64,000 bases of DNA. Origin: Pseudoxanthomonas japonensis. GTDB lineage: Bacteria; Pseudomonadota; Gammaproteobacteria; Xanthomonadales; Xanthomonadaceae. This document shows, one piece after another, positions 52,191 to 60,219 of the stretch (position 1 is the first letter of the stretch; each line of letters opens with the position of its first letter). Below the pieces are notes generated by a model. That model did no database searches. It was not told the origin of the DNA and saw nothing but the letters and a program-made list of their open reading frames with translations. The translations under genes and the position numbers were made by a program. The stretch is from positions 1 through 64,000 of the forward strand of contig NZ_PDWW01000004.1 of NCBI RefSeq assembly GCF_010093445.1. The letters run 5' to 3'.

Positions 52191-54745
52191 GCGGCGTCTC
52201 CTGCGGGTTCGCCGCTGCGGCCGGTGAGGCTGCGCAGCGCGTTGAGGGTGGCGTTCCAGGCACGGTCGATCAGGCGGCCGCGGTCTTCGGTGACCACCTG
52301 CGCCTGGCCCTTGGCCATCAGGTGCGCCAGCGTGTCCAGCGAATGCTCGCCCACGCGCTGGCCGCGCTGGTTGACGAACAGCGCGTTGCCGGTGACCGGG
52401 CTGAACCACGACAGGCGCTGGCGTTGCACGTCGCCCTGCTGGTTGCGGGTGAATTCGAACCACGTGCCGAACGGCAGCGCGCGCAGGTAGTCGTAGCACT
52501 CCTGTTCCTGCGGCGTCCGTGGCTGCACGACCTTCTTCTTCGCCTCGCCCTGGCCGCCCAGGCGCGCACGTGCCTTCAGGCGCGCGGTCAGTTCGGTGCG
52601 CGAGGTGGTCTCGTCTTCCTCGGCGCTGGACAGCCGCCGCGAGATCGCCGCGGCTTCGTCCTCGTGGTAGCCGACCTGCACCAGCGATTTCTCGATCTTG
52701 CCGGCCAGCTCGGGGTTGGCGGGCTGCGAGGCGGTCGTGGCGGCGACGATTTCCAGCGTGGTCTGCAGCTGGTCGGCCCATTCCTGCGACGACTCGCCGT
52801 TGCGCAGCTGGGTGAGCGTGAGCACGTCGGCCCACGCCTGGCTGAGCAGGGCTTGCACGAATTTCTGCGGCTTGGCCTCGGCCATCGCCGACTCGATGGT
52901 GTCGACGGCCTTCTGCTTGGCGATCTCCAGCCGGTCCTTGCCGCGTGCGGCCTCGATCTGTCGGCGTTCGGCCAGCTCGGCCTTGCGCGCCGCCGCCTGC
53001 AGGTGCTGCTGCACGTCGCGGTTGGCGTCCTCGAAGACGGTCTCGTCGCCCTCGTAGGTCTCGACGACGGTTTCGACGGCCTTGTGCAGGCGCTGGACGA
53101 GATGCGGGTCCACGTCGTCATCGCCCAGCCACGTGGCGCCGGACTCGGCCACCGTGTTGAGCAGGTCGCGCGCCGGGTGCTGCGCACGCAGGAAGAAGTT
53201 GCGGTCGCGCAGCGCGGCCTGCACGACCGGCACCTGCAGCCGCACCAGCATGTCGGCGGCCGGCGCATCGTGCTGCACTTCCCGTTCGATCTCGTTGTAC
53301 AGCAGGTCGAGCAGCTCGAACGTGTCCGAATCCGCGCTGGCCAGGGTCGCGCCGGGGCCGTGCTTGGCGCGCACCTCGGACAGCATGAGCTGCTGCAGGT
53401 CCGCGACGGTGCGACGTGGCTGGTCCGGCGTGCGCACGGGCAGCGGCGCCGTCTGCAGGACCTGCAACGTGCTGAGGACATCGGGCGTGGGCAGCAGGCG
53501 ACGTGCGACAGGGGTGCCCGTGGTTCCATGTGCACCGCCACCGCCACCGCCACCGCCACCGCCGGACGTGCCGGCGGTTCCGCCCGGGCCCGCCATGCCC
53601 TCCGCCTGGCCACCATCGCGGTGGCCCGCGCTAGGCATGCCGCCGGTAGCCGCACCGCCGGTAGCCGCGCCGGGCTCATCCGCCATCGAGTCGATCTCGC
53701 CTGCCCGGGCAAGCGCATCGGCCTGCAGGCCGCCGCGGCGGATGGAAAGCAGTTTCTGCAGGACCTCGAACGAGCCCGTCGTGTCCTGTGCGGCCTGTCC
53801 GGCGGCCGCCGTGCCATCGGACGTAGCGCCGCCCGGTGCCGGTGCCGGTGCCGGGGCCGTCGTGCCCGTGCCCACGCCACCGCTTGCCGTGCCGCCGGTC
53901 AGCGCGCCGGCGACCGCATGCAGCTGTTCGGGCGTCAGCGTGGCCCAGTGCGCACCGGCCTGGCTCTGCCAGCCGGTCATCGGGCGTGTGGTGCCGCGCG
54001 CTTCGTCGCTCGGCGGACGCACGACCTCGAGATTGCGCGCGCGCCGCGGCATGTAGGCCAGGCCCGGCAGGATGCCCTCGCGGACGAGGAACTGGTTCAC
54101 CGTGTTGGCCCACTCGGTGTAGTTCTGCATCACCTTGTGGTCGAAGCTGCGGTACAGCACCAGTTGCGCGTCGATGGAGAGCTCGAGGCAGGCGGCCGCG
54201 TCCTTGAGCAGGTGGCACAGGCTGTGGGGGCCCAGCGGCAGCGTGTCGGCCTCGTAGGCGGGACGGCAGGCCAGCACGCCGAACCGCTGGCCCAGCATCA
54301 GGATCTGCGCATTGCCGCGCTGCTCGTGCCGCCGCGCGACTTCGCGCAGCACGATCTCCTGGTCCATCGCCGCATCTTCGACCAGGGTCAGCGTCTGGTA
54401 GTCCAGCCGCAACGGTGCCGGTTCGCCGGCGGGCCGTCCACTGCGGATGCCGGCCAGTTCCGCTTCCAGCGCGAACATGTAGTGGGGCACCAGCTCGACC
54501 CGGTTCTTCTGCAGCGAACGCAGGTCCACGAAGATCTGCGTCTGCGCGTGGTTGCTGCGGGCCTGTTCGGCCTGCTTGAACAGCTGCTGCTCGAATTCCA
54601 CCAGCATGCCGTTCAACGCGGCGACGAAATCGGTGGCGATGTGGTCGAACAGGTTCTGCAGCACGCGCCGCACGCGCGGCGGCAGCGCCGACGATGCGAT
54701 CGTGGTCGGCGCGGCAGCGGACGTCGGCGGTCGTGTCGCGGTCAT
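52187..54745 (-). CDS. DUF1631 family protein
   Basis: An 852-residue protein of the DUF1631 family (sometimes misnamed thymidine phosphorylase). N-terminal helical part (LPPRVRRVLQNLFDHIATDF), a long low-complexity Gly/Ala/Pro/Thr region (about 290-425) with a run of ten glycines, then conserved C-terminal parts (FFLRAQHPARDLLNTVAESG, AWADVLTLTQLRNG, FGTWFEFTRNQQG). No enzyme motif. The overlap with the PilZ gene suggests a link to c-di-GMP signalling. Confidence 0.9.
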   Translation of the reverse strand: MTATRPPTSAAAPTTIASSALPPRVRRVLQNLFDHIATDFVAALNGMLVEFEQQLFKQAEQARSNHAQTQIFVDLRSLQKNRVELVPHYMFALEAELAGIRSGRPAGEPAPLRLDYQTLTLVEDAAMDQEIVLREVARRHEQRGNAQILMLGQRFGVLACRPAYEADTLPLGPHSLCHLLKDAAACLELSIDAQLVLYRSFDHKVMQNYTEWANTVNQFLVREGILPGLAYMPRRARNLEVVRPPSDEARGTTRPMTGWQSQAGAHWATLTPEQLHAVAGALTGGTASGGVGTGTTAPAPAPAPGGATSDGTAAAGQAAQDTTGSFEVLQKLLSIRRGGLQADALARAGEIDSMADEPGAATGGAATGGMPSAGHRDGGQAEGMAGPGGTAGTSGGGGGGGGGGAHGTTGTPVARRLLPTPDVLSTLQVLQTAPLPVRTPDQPRRTVADLQQLMLSEVRAKHGPGATLASADSDTFELLDLLYNEIEREVQHDAPAADMLVRLQVPVVQAALRDRNFFLRAQHPARDLLNTVAESGATWLGDDDVDPHLVQRLHKAVETVVETYEGDETVFEDANRDVQQHLQAAARKAELAERRQIEAARGKDRLEIAKQKAVDTIESAMAEAKPQKFVQALLSQAWADVLTLTQLRNGESSQEWADQLQTTLEIVAATTASQPANPELAGKIEKSLVQVGYHEDEAAAISRRLSSAEEDETTSRTELTARLKARARLGGQGEAKKKVVQPRTPQEQECYDYLRALPFGTWFEFTRNQQGDVQRQRLSWFSPVTGNALFVNQRGQRVGEHSLDTLAHLMAKGQAQVVTEDRGRLIDRAWNATLNALRSLTGRSGEPAGDAA
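53533..53562. repeat. hexanucleotide simple-sequence repeat (CACCGC)5
   Basis: Five perfect copies of CACCGC encode part of the poly-glycine run of the DUF1631 protein. The unit length keeps frame, so copy-number changes would alter linker length without a frameshift. Confidence 0.85.
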
Positions 54746-54834
54746 CGGTACGGTCGGCTCCCCTCGTGTTCCATCATTATCACACCCCGTATCGCTTGCG
54801 CACCTTCCATGGCCGTGCCGCAGCACGACGGGCG

Positions 54835-55989
54835 TCAGGCATCCAGGAACAGTTCGATCACGTCGTTGGTGAACCGGCGGCCCAGCGCGGTGGGTCGCGC
54901 GTGGGTGTCGGACACCTCCAGCCACCCGGCCTGCAAGGCCTGTTCCAGTGCCGGCGCGATGCTCGTCAGCGGCAGCCCCGTGGTGGCGGTGAAATCGGCC
55001 AATGCAAAGCCATCGTGCAGGCGCAGCGCATTGAGCATGAACTCGAACGGGCGGCGCGCCGGCGTGATGTCGTCGTCGCCGCCGATGGCCTGCGGCGTAC
55101 CCGCCGTGGCCAGATAGCTGGTCGGATGCTTCACCTTCCAGCGGCGCAGGATCTGTTGCGTCGCACCCACGGTGATCTTGCCGTGCGCGCCGGCGCCGAT
55201 GCCGATGTAATCGCCATAACGCCAGTAGTTGAGGTTGTGCGCGCAGCGGCGATCCGGACGCGCATAGGCGCTGACTTCGTAGTGGCCATAGCCGGCGTCG
55301 GCCAGCAGCGCCTGGCAATGCTCCTGCATGTCCCAGGCGTGGTCCTCGTCGGGGATGCCCTGCGGCGGGCGGGCGAAGAACACCGTGTTCGGCTCCAGCG
55401 TGAGCTGGTAGTGCGAGATGTGCGCCGGCTGCAGGGCGAACGCGCGCTGCAGGTCGTGTTCGGCCATCGCCAGCGTCTGCCCGGGCAGGGCGTACATCAG
55501 GTCGAGGTTGACGTTGTCGAAGCCGGCATCCTGCGCCAGCTTCACCGCGTGCTCGGCTTCGTGGCTGTCGTGGATGCGGCCGAGTTTCTTCAGGCTTTCA
55601 TCGTCGAAGCTCTGGATGCCGAAGCTGATGCGGTTCACGCCGGCAGTGCGGTAGTGCTCGAAGCGGCCGTGCTCGGCGGTGCCGGGGTTGGTCTCCAGCG
55701 TGATCTCCAGCCCCGGCGCGAAGCGCAGCCGGCTGCTCGCGCCCTGCAGGAAGCGGTCGATCGCCGCCGGCGGGAACAGGCTGGGTGTGCCGCCGCCGAA
55801 GAACACGCTGTGCACGGTGCGTCCCCACACCAGCGGCAGGTCGTGGTCGAGGTCGCGCAGCAGCGCATCCACGTACCCGTCGAACGGCAGCTCGCCCTTG
55901 CCCTGATGCGAGTTGAAGTCGCAGTACGGGCATTTGCGCACGCACCACGGCATGTGTACGTACAGGGACAGGGGCGGCGGGATGAGCAT
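54835..55989 (-). CDS. hemW: HemW, radical SAM heme chaperone
   Basis: A 384-residue radical SAM protein that inserts heme into respiratory proteins (formerly called HemN-like). The cluster motif is CVRKCPYC (Cys16, Cys20, Cys23), followed by FFGGGTPSLF, NRISFGIQSF and ISHYQLTLEPNT; the HemW type is shown by the short N terminus and lack of the coproporphyrinogen oxidase extension. It lies 3 bp downstream of rdgB on the same strand. Confidence 0.95.
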   Translation of the reverse strand: MLIPPPLSLYVHMPWCVRKCPYCDFNSHQGKGELPFDGYVDALLRDLDHDLPLVWGRTVHSVFFGGGTPSLFPPAAIDRFLQGASSRLRFAPGLEITLETNPGTAEHGRFEHYRTAGVNRISFGIQSFDDESLKKLGRIHDSHEAEHAVKLAQDAGFDNVNLDLMYALPGQTLAMAEHDLQRAFALQPAHISHYQLTLEPNTVFFARPPQGIPDEDHAWDMQEHCQALLADAGYGHYEVSAYARPDRRCAHNLNYWRYGDYIGIGAGAHGKITVGATQQILRRWKVKHPTSYLATAGTPQAIGGDDDITPARRPFEFMLNALRLHDGFALADFTATTGLPLTSIAPALEQALQAGWLEVSDTHARPTALGRRFTNDVIELFLDA

Positions 55990-55992
55990 GGA

Positions 55993-56586
55993 TCAGGGCA
56001 GGTCGAGCAGCCGCTGCTTGAGCCCGGCCAGCGCCTTGCCGCGGTGGCTGATGCGGTTCTTCTCGGCCAGCGGCATTTCCGCCGCGGTCTGTCCGCGCTG
56101 GGTGTCGAAGAACACCGGGTCGTAGCCGTGCCCGCCCGTGCCGCGGCGTTCGTGCAGGATGCGGCCGCGCCATTCGCCTTCGACGATCAGCGGCTGCGGA
56201 TCGTGCGCATGGCGCAGCAGCACCAGCACGCAGTAGAAGTGGGCGCCGCGCTGTTCGCCGGCGACGTCCTTCAGCGCGTCGAGCAGCTTGTCGATGTTGC
56301 GGTCCGCGTTGCCGTGCTCGCCGGCGTAGCGCGCCGAGTACAGGCCGGGCGCGCCGTTCAGCGCATCCACGCAGATGCCCGAGTCGTCGGCCAGCGCTGG
56401 CAGTCCGGTCTGCAGGCTGGCGTGGCGCGCCTTTATCAGCGCGTTCTCGACGAAGGTGGTGCCGGTCTCGTCGGCATCGGCCACGCCCAGGTCGGACTGC
56501 GCGACGAGCTCGATGCCGGTATCGGCCAGCAGACCGCGGAGTTCTTCCAGCTTGCCCGGGTTGGAGGAGGCGAGAGCGAGTTTCAT
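55993..56586 (-). CDS. rdgB: non-canonical purine NTP pyrophosphatase
   Basis: A 197-residue house-cleaning enzyme (RdgB/HAM1) that hydrolyses dITP, XTP and related nucleotides. Motifs: ASSNPGKLEEL near the N terminus, TFVENALIKARHA, ALADDSGICVDALNGAPGLYSARYAG, GTGGHGYDPVFF and EKNRISHRGKALA. All catalytic residues appear present. It is followed by hemW and preceded on the same strand by a VOC protein gene. Confidence 0.97.
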   Translation of the reverse strand: MKLALASSNPGKLEELRGLLADTGIELVAQSDLGVADADETGTTFVENALIKARHASLQTGLPALADDSGICVDALNGAPGLYSARYAGEHGNADRNIDKLLDALKDVAGEQRGAHFYCVLVLLRHAHDPQPLIVEGEWRGRILHERRGTGGHGYDPVFFDTQRGQTAAEMPLAEKNRISHRGKALAGLKQRLLDLP

Positions 56587-56592
56587 CGTGGA

Positions 56593-56982
56593 TCAGCCCT
56601 TGGATTGCAGCAGGTCCCAGCGGTTGCCGTAGGCATCGCGGAACACGGCGACGGTGGCATAGCTTTCCTCGCGCGGTGTCTCGAGGAACTCGACGCCAGC
56701 GGCGGTCATTCGCGCGTGGTCGCGCCAGAAGTCGTCGGTCTGCAGGAAGAAGCCCACGCGTCCGCCGGTCTGGTCGCCGATGCGCGCGCGTTGTTCGTCC
56801 GTTGTTGCGACCGCGAGCAGCAGGTCCGTCGTGCCTTCGCCTTGCGGGGCCACGCGCACCCAGCGCTTGCCGCCGCCGAGGTCGGTGTCCTCGCGAAGCT
56901 CGAAGCCGAGCGCATCGCGGTAATGCGCGATGGCGCGGTCGTAGTCGTCGACGAGCAAGGTAACCAGGCTGAGGGTCTGCAT
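56593..56982 (-). CDS. VOC family protein
   Basis: A 129-residue glyoxalase/bleomycin-resistance fold protein: SLVTLLVDDYDRAIAHYRDALGFEL, and a C-terminal YATVAVFRDAYGNRWDLLQ strand. The metal ligands are not obviously complete, so no function is assigned. It starts the leftward unit with rdgB and hemW. The REP pair lies directly upstream. Confidence 0.9.
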   Translation of the reverse strand: MQTLSLVTLLVDDYDRAIAHYRDALGFELREDTDLGGGKRWVRVAPQGEGTTDLLLAVATTDEQRARIGDQTGGRVGFFLQTDDFWRDHARMTAAGVEFLETPREESYATVAVFRDAYGNRWDLLQSKG

Positions 56983-57000
56983 GACGAAATCCTTGTCTCT

Positions 57001-57076
57001 GTAGGAGCGCCCCATGGGCGCGATGCCTTTCTGCATGATCTGATCGAAGAGCATCGCGCCCATGGGGCGCTCCTAC
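57001..57076. repeat. paired REPs, CCATGG-type
   Basis: Copies at 57001-57026 and, inverted, 57051-57076 read GTAGGAGCGCCCCATGG then GCGCGATGC. A 24-bp spacer. Located between the VOC gene and rph. Confidence 0.88.
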
Positions 57077-57089
57077 AAGGGGTGCGGGA

Positions 57090-57815
57090 TCAGCCGGCCA
57101 GCGCCGCGCGCTGCGCCGCGAACAGTTCGCCGATGCCCTTCTCGCCCAGGGCGAGCAGCGCATCCAGTTCGTCGCGACGGAAGGCATGCCCTTCGGCCGT
57201 GCCCTGCAGCTCGATGAAGCCGCCGCCGTCGTTCATCACCAGGTTCATGTCGGTATCGCAGTCGCTGTCCTCGGGGTAATCCAGGTCCAGCACCGGCACG
57301 CCGCGGTAGATACCCACCGAGACCGCCGCGACGGCGCCATGCACCACATCGCGCTTGATCTCGTTGCGGCCCTTCAGCCAGTTCACCGCGTCGACCAGCG
57401 CCACATAGGCGCCGGTGATGGCGGCGGTGCGCGTGCCGCCGTCGGCCTGCAGCACGTCGCAATCCAGCGTGATGGTGCGTTCGCCCAGTGCGCCGCGGTC
57501 CACGCAGGCGCGCAGCGTGCGGCCGATCAGGCGCTGGATTTCCAGCGTGCGTCCACCCTGCTTGCCGCGCGAGGCTTCGCGGTCGCTGCGGGTATGCGTG
57601 GAGCGCGGCAACATGCCGTATTCCGCGGTCACCCAGCCTTCGCCCTTGCCGCGCAGGAAGCCCGGCACCTTGTTCTCCACCGTCGCCGTGCACAGCACGC
57701 GGGTGTGGCCGAAGCTGACCAGCACCGAGCCTTCCGCGTGGCGGGTGTAATTGCGCAGGATGCTCACATCGCGCATCTGGTCGGGCAGGCGGCCGCTGGG
57801 GCGGGAAAAGGACAT
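57090..57815 (-). CDS. rph: ribonuclease PH
   Basis: A 241-residue phosphorolytic exoribonuclease that trims tRNA 3' ends. Landmarks: [60 protein letters not shown] and [18 protein letters not shown], all in family positions including the phosphate-binding arginine/threonine site. Full length. It is divergent from yicC by about 110 bp, the usual rph-yicC arrangement. Confidence 0.97.
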   Translation of the reverse strand: MSFSRPSGRLPDQMRDVSILRNYTRHAEGSVLVSFGHTRVLCTATVENKVPGFLRGKGEGWVTAEYGMLPRSTHTRSDREASRGKQGGRTLEIQRLIGRTLRACVDRGALGERTITLDCDVLQADGGTRTAAITGAYVALVDAVNWLKGRNEIKRDVVHGAVAAVSVGIYRGVPVLDLDYPEDSDCDTDMNLVMNDGGGFIELQGTAEGHAFRRDELDALLALGEKGIGELFAAQRAALAG

Positions 57816-57925
57816 GGGGGCATCCGCAATGAGGGGGGCGAAGTCTACCAGTCCGCCCCGCCGGGCCCGGTCCCGGGGGCAGGGGCTGCTAAGATGCGCC
57901 GCTCGTTGACCCGATGGGCTTCCAC

Positions 57926-58786
57926 ATGATCCGCAGCATGACGGCGTTCGCCACCGCCGAACGCGCCACCGACGGCGGCACGCTGGGGGCCGAACTGCGC
58001 GCGGTCAACCACCGCTTCCTGGAACTGGGCGTCCGCCTGCCGGACGAACTGCGCGTGCTGGAACCGGCGCTGCGCGAGCGCGTCGCCTCGCGCGTGTCGC
58101 GTGGCAAGCTGGACCTGACCCTGCGCCTGCGTGCGCCGGAAGGCGGCGGCGCGCTGCAGCTCAATCCGAACGTCGTGGGGCAGCTGTCGGAGTTGGCCGC
58201 GGACCTGGCCTTGCGCGTGCCCAACCTGCGCACCGAGCTGACCGATCTGCTGCAGTTCCCCGGCGTGCTGCAGAGCAAGGGCGTGGACATGGAAGCGCTG
58301 CAGGCCGAGGCGCTGGCGCTGCTGGACACGGTGCTGGACCAGTTCGTCGCCGCGCGCGAGCGCGAGGGCGGCAAGCTGGTGGCGGCGATCCTGGAGCGCG
58401 TGGACGGCATCGCCGCACTGGCGGCCGAGGTGCGCACGCTGATCCCGCAGATCCGCGCCGGCCAGCGGCAGAAGCTGGAGGCACGCCTGGCCGACGTGGC
58501 CCAGAACATGGAGCAGGGCCGGCTGGAGCAGGAACTGGTGCTGTGGCTGCAGAAGCTCGACGTGGATGAGGAACTCGACCGCCTCGACAGCCACGTGAAG
58601 GAGATCCGTCGCGTCTTCACCCAGAAGGAACCGCAGGGACGCCGGCTGGACTTCCTGCTGCAGGAGTTCAACCGCGAGGCCAACACGCTGGGCTCCAAGT
58701 CCGTCGACATCCGCACCACCAACATCGCGGTGGAGCTGAAGGTGCTGATCGACCAGATCCGCGAACAGGCGCAGAACATTGAATAA
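57926..58786 (+). CDS. yicC: YicC family endoribonuclease-like protein
   Basis: A 286-residue YicC/YloC protein. [20 protein letters not shown] is the typical N terminus, with the conserved [16 protein letters not shown] and the C-terminal [23 protein letters not shown]. coli YicC is reported to be an RNase and to affect RyhB sRNA. Start 57926 skips an in-frame ATG four codons earlier. The stop is immediately followed by one arm of a 31-bp inverted repeat. Confidence 0.94.
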   Translation: MIRSMTAFATAERATDGGTLGAELRAVNHRFLELGVRLPDELRVLEPALRERVASRVSRGKLDLTLRLRAPEGGGALQLNPNVVGQLSELAADLALRVPNLRTELTDLLQFPGVLQSKGVDMEALQAEALALLDTVLDQFVAAREREGGKLVAAILERVDGIAALAAEVRTLIPQIRAGQRQKLEARLADVAQNMEQGRLEQELVLWLQKLDVDEELDRLDSHVKEIRRVFTQKEPQGRRLDFLLQEFNREANTLGSKSVDIRTTNIAVELKVLIDQIREQAQNIE

Positions 58787-58913
58787 GACCGGGAATGGGG
58801 AATGGGGAGTGGGGAATGGGAGAAGCGAGAGCGCTTCCGTTCGCTATGCCTTCTGCGACGTGCGCATTGCGCTGATTCTACAATTCCCCACTCCCCATTC
58901 CCCATTCCCGGTC
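58787..58913. repeat. 31-bp perfect inverted repeat between yicC and gmk
   Basis: Left arm 58787-58817 begins GACCGGGAATGGGGAATGGG; the right arm 58883-58913 is its exact reverse complement. The arm itself is made of short GGGAATG-like repeats. The loop is 65 bp. The left arm abuts the yicC stop codon, and the right arm ends 5 bp before gmk. A long RNA hairpin is possible in a yicC-gmk transcript. Confidence 0.9.
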
Positions 58914-58918
58914 CCCTG

Positions 58919-59533
58919 ATGCGCGGAACCCTCTACATCGTCGCGGCACCCTCCGGTGCGGGCAAGAGCAGCATCGTCAACGCCGTGCTGGCGCGGGACA
59001 CGGACATCGCGCTGTCCATCTCCTTCACCTCGCGCGCCGCACGCCCGGGTGAACGGCATGCGCAGCACTACCACTTCATCAGCGCCGACGAGTTCAAGGC
59101 GATGATCCGCGCCGGCGACTTCTTCGAGTACGCGGAAGTGCATGGCGACTGGAAGGGCACCGCGCGCCAGTCGGTCGAGCCGCAGCTCGACGCCGGCAAG
59201 GACGTGCTGCTGGAGATCGACTGGCAGGGCGCGCGCCAGGTGCGCGAGAAGGTGCCGGACGCGGTCAGCGTGTTCATCCTGCCGCCCTCGCGCGACGCGC
59301 TGGAGCAGCGCATGCGCAACCGCGGACAGGACAGCGAAGAGGTGATCCAGCGCCGTCTGGCCGCCGCCCGCGAGGAGATGTCGCACTACGACGAGTTCGA
59401 CTACGTCATCGTCAACGACGTGTTCGACGAGGCGGTCGCCCAGATGCACGCCATCTTCACTGCCAGCCGCCTGCGCCGCGAAGCGCAGGACGCACGCCAC
59501 GCCGGCCTGATCGCGGCGCTGCTGGCCGAATAG
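58919..59533 (+). CDS. gmk: guanylate kinase
   Basis: A 204-residue kinase converting GMP to GDP. P-loop APSGAGKSS (about 9-17), GMP-binding SFTSRAARPGE and DFFEYAEVHGDWKGT, and LLEIDWQGARQV with its acidic catalytic residue are intact. ATG 58919 has no Shine-Dalgarno; the preceding bases are the arm of an inverted repeat. An in-frame upstream start would add a peptide translated from the repeat and is rejected. Confidence 0.96.
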   Translation: MRGTLYIVAAPSGAGKSSIVNAVLARDTDIALSISFTSRAARPGERHAQHYHFISADEFKAMIRAGDFFEYAEVHGDWKGTARQSVEPQLDAGKDVLLEIDWQGARQVREKVPDAVSVFILPPSRDALEQRMRNRGQDSEEVIQRRLAAAREEMSHYDEFDYVIVNDVFDEAVAQMHAIFTASRLRREAQDARHAGLIAALLAE

Positions 59534-59545
59534 CGCCCGACCGCC

Positions 59546-59666
59546 GTAGAGCCGAGCTCGCTCGGCTCTACGCGCCATCAACCTGCAAGGAAACCGTCAT
59601 GGCTTGGGGTTTGCCCGGCCTCGGTTGCTGGCCCCGCCAGAAGCAGCGGAGCTTGCTCCGCTCTAC
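59546..59666. repeat. two GTAG REPs between gmk and rpoZ
   Basis: Left copy 59546-59571 is a complete palindrome, GTAGAGCCGAGCTCG then CTCGGCTCTAC. Right copy 59645-59666 is the inverse of GTAGAGCGGAGC then AAGCTCCGCT. They belong to related but distinct stem families. Confidence 0.85.
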
Positions 59667-59713
59667 GAAAGCGGGATGATGTGGCCCTAAATAATTGATT
59701 TTAAAGAAAAGGC

Positions 59714-59742
59714 TTGCAATGCCGGGGCCGGCTGCCTACAAT
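59714..59742 (+). promoter_or_regulatory. sigma-70 promoter of rpoZ
   Basis: TTGCAA at 59714, a 17-bp spacer and TACAAT at 59737, in an AT-rich patch right after the REPs. Transcription would start near 59750, about 45 bp before the rpoZ start codon. Confidence 0.82.
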
Positions 59743-59794
59743 CCCGGCCCCTTTCCGTATTCACTGGGCGGCCAGCCGGTCGCCGGGAGCCCGC

Positions 59795-60094
59795 ATGGCC
59801 CGCATCACCGTCGAAGATTGCCTGGAAGTCGTCAACAACCGTTTCGAGCTGGTCACCATGGCCGCCAAGCGCGCCCGCCAGCTGGCCAACGGCGTGGACG
59901 CGCAGATCGACAACACCGAAGCGCAGGACAAGCCCACCGTGCTGGCGCTGCGCGAGATCGCCGCGCGCAAGATCGACAACGACCTGATCGACCGCGTCGA
60001 GAAGGCCGAGCGCGAGCGCGCCGAGCGCGAAGCGCTGGAGTGGGCCGCCGCGGAAGTGGTCGCCGACGACGACCTGTCGAAGGGCGACGACTGA
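59795..60094 (+). CDS. rpoZ: RNA polymerase omega subunit
   Basis: A 99-residue subunit. [30 protein letters not shown] is the standard N terminus, followed by the conserved [15 protein letters not shown]. The acidic C-terminal tail ([18 protein letters not shown]) is usual. It has its own promoter and a terminator. The gmk-rpoZ-spoT order is the common proteobacterial one. Confidence 0.97.
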   Translation: MARITVEDCLEVVNNRFELVTMAAKRARQLANGVDAQIDNTEAQDKPTVLALREIAARKIDNDLIDRVEKAERERAEREALEWAAAEVVADDDLSKGDD

Positions 60095-60139
60095 TCGCTT
60101 TCGACTAACGTTCCGATCGGAACGGATGATCGACGAAAG

Positions 60140-60159
60140 GCCCGCGCAAGCGGGCTTTT
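60140..60159 (+). terminator. rho-independent terminator of rpoZ
   Basis: A 6-bp stem (GCCCGC/GCGGGC) with a GCAA tetraloop followed by TTTTCG, 45 bp after the rpoZ stop. It separates rpoZ from spoT. Confidence 0.8.
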
Positions 60160-60184
60160 CGCGTTCCGGGGCCGCCGATCCGCG

Positions 60185-60213
60185 TTGCCGTGGCGACGTG
60201 ACTGGCATAGTCT
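60185..60213 (+). promoter_or_regulatory. candidate promoter of spoT
   Basis: TTGCCG at 60185, a 17-bp spacer and TAGTCT at 60208. The -10 ends 6 bp before the spoT ATG, so transcription would begin at or next to the start codon. Confidence 0.6.
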
Positions 60214-60219
60214 GGCGGC

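Noticed and set aside
58802..58918. N-terminal extension of gmk
   Set aside because: The added residues (IPHSPFPIPGP and similar) are translated repeat; the kinase fold starts at 58919.
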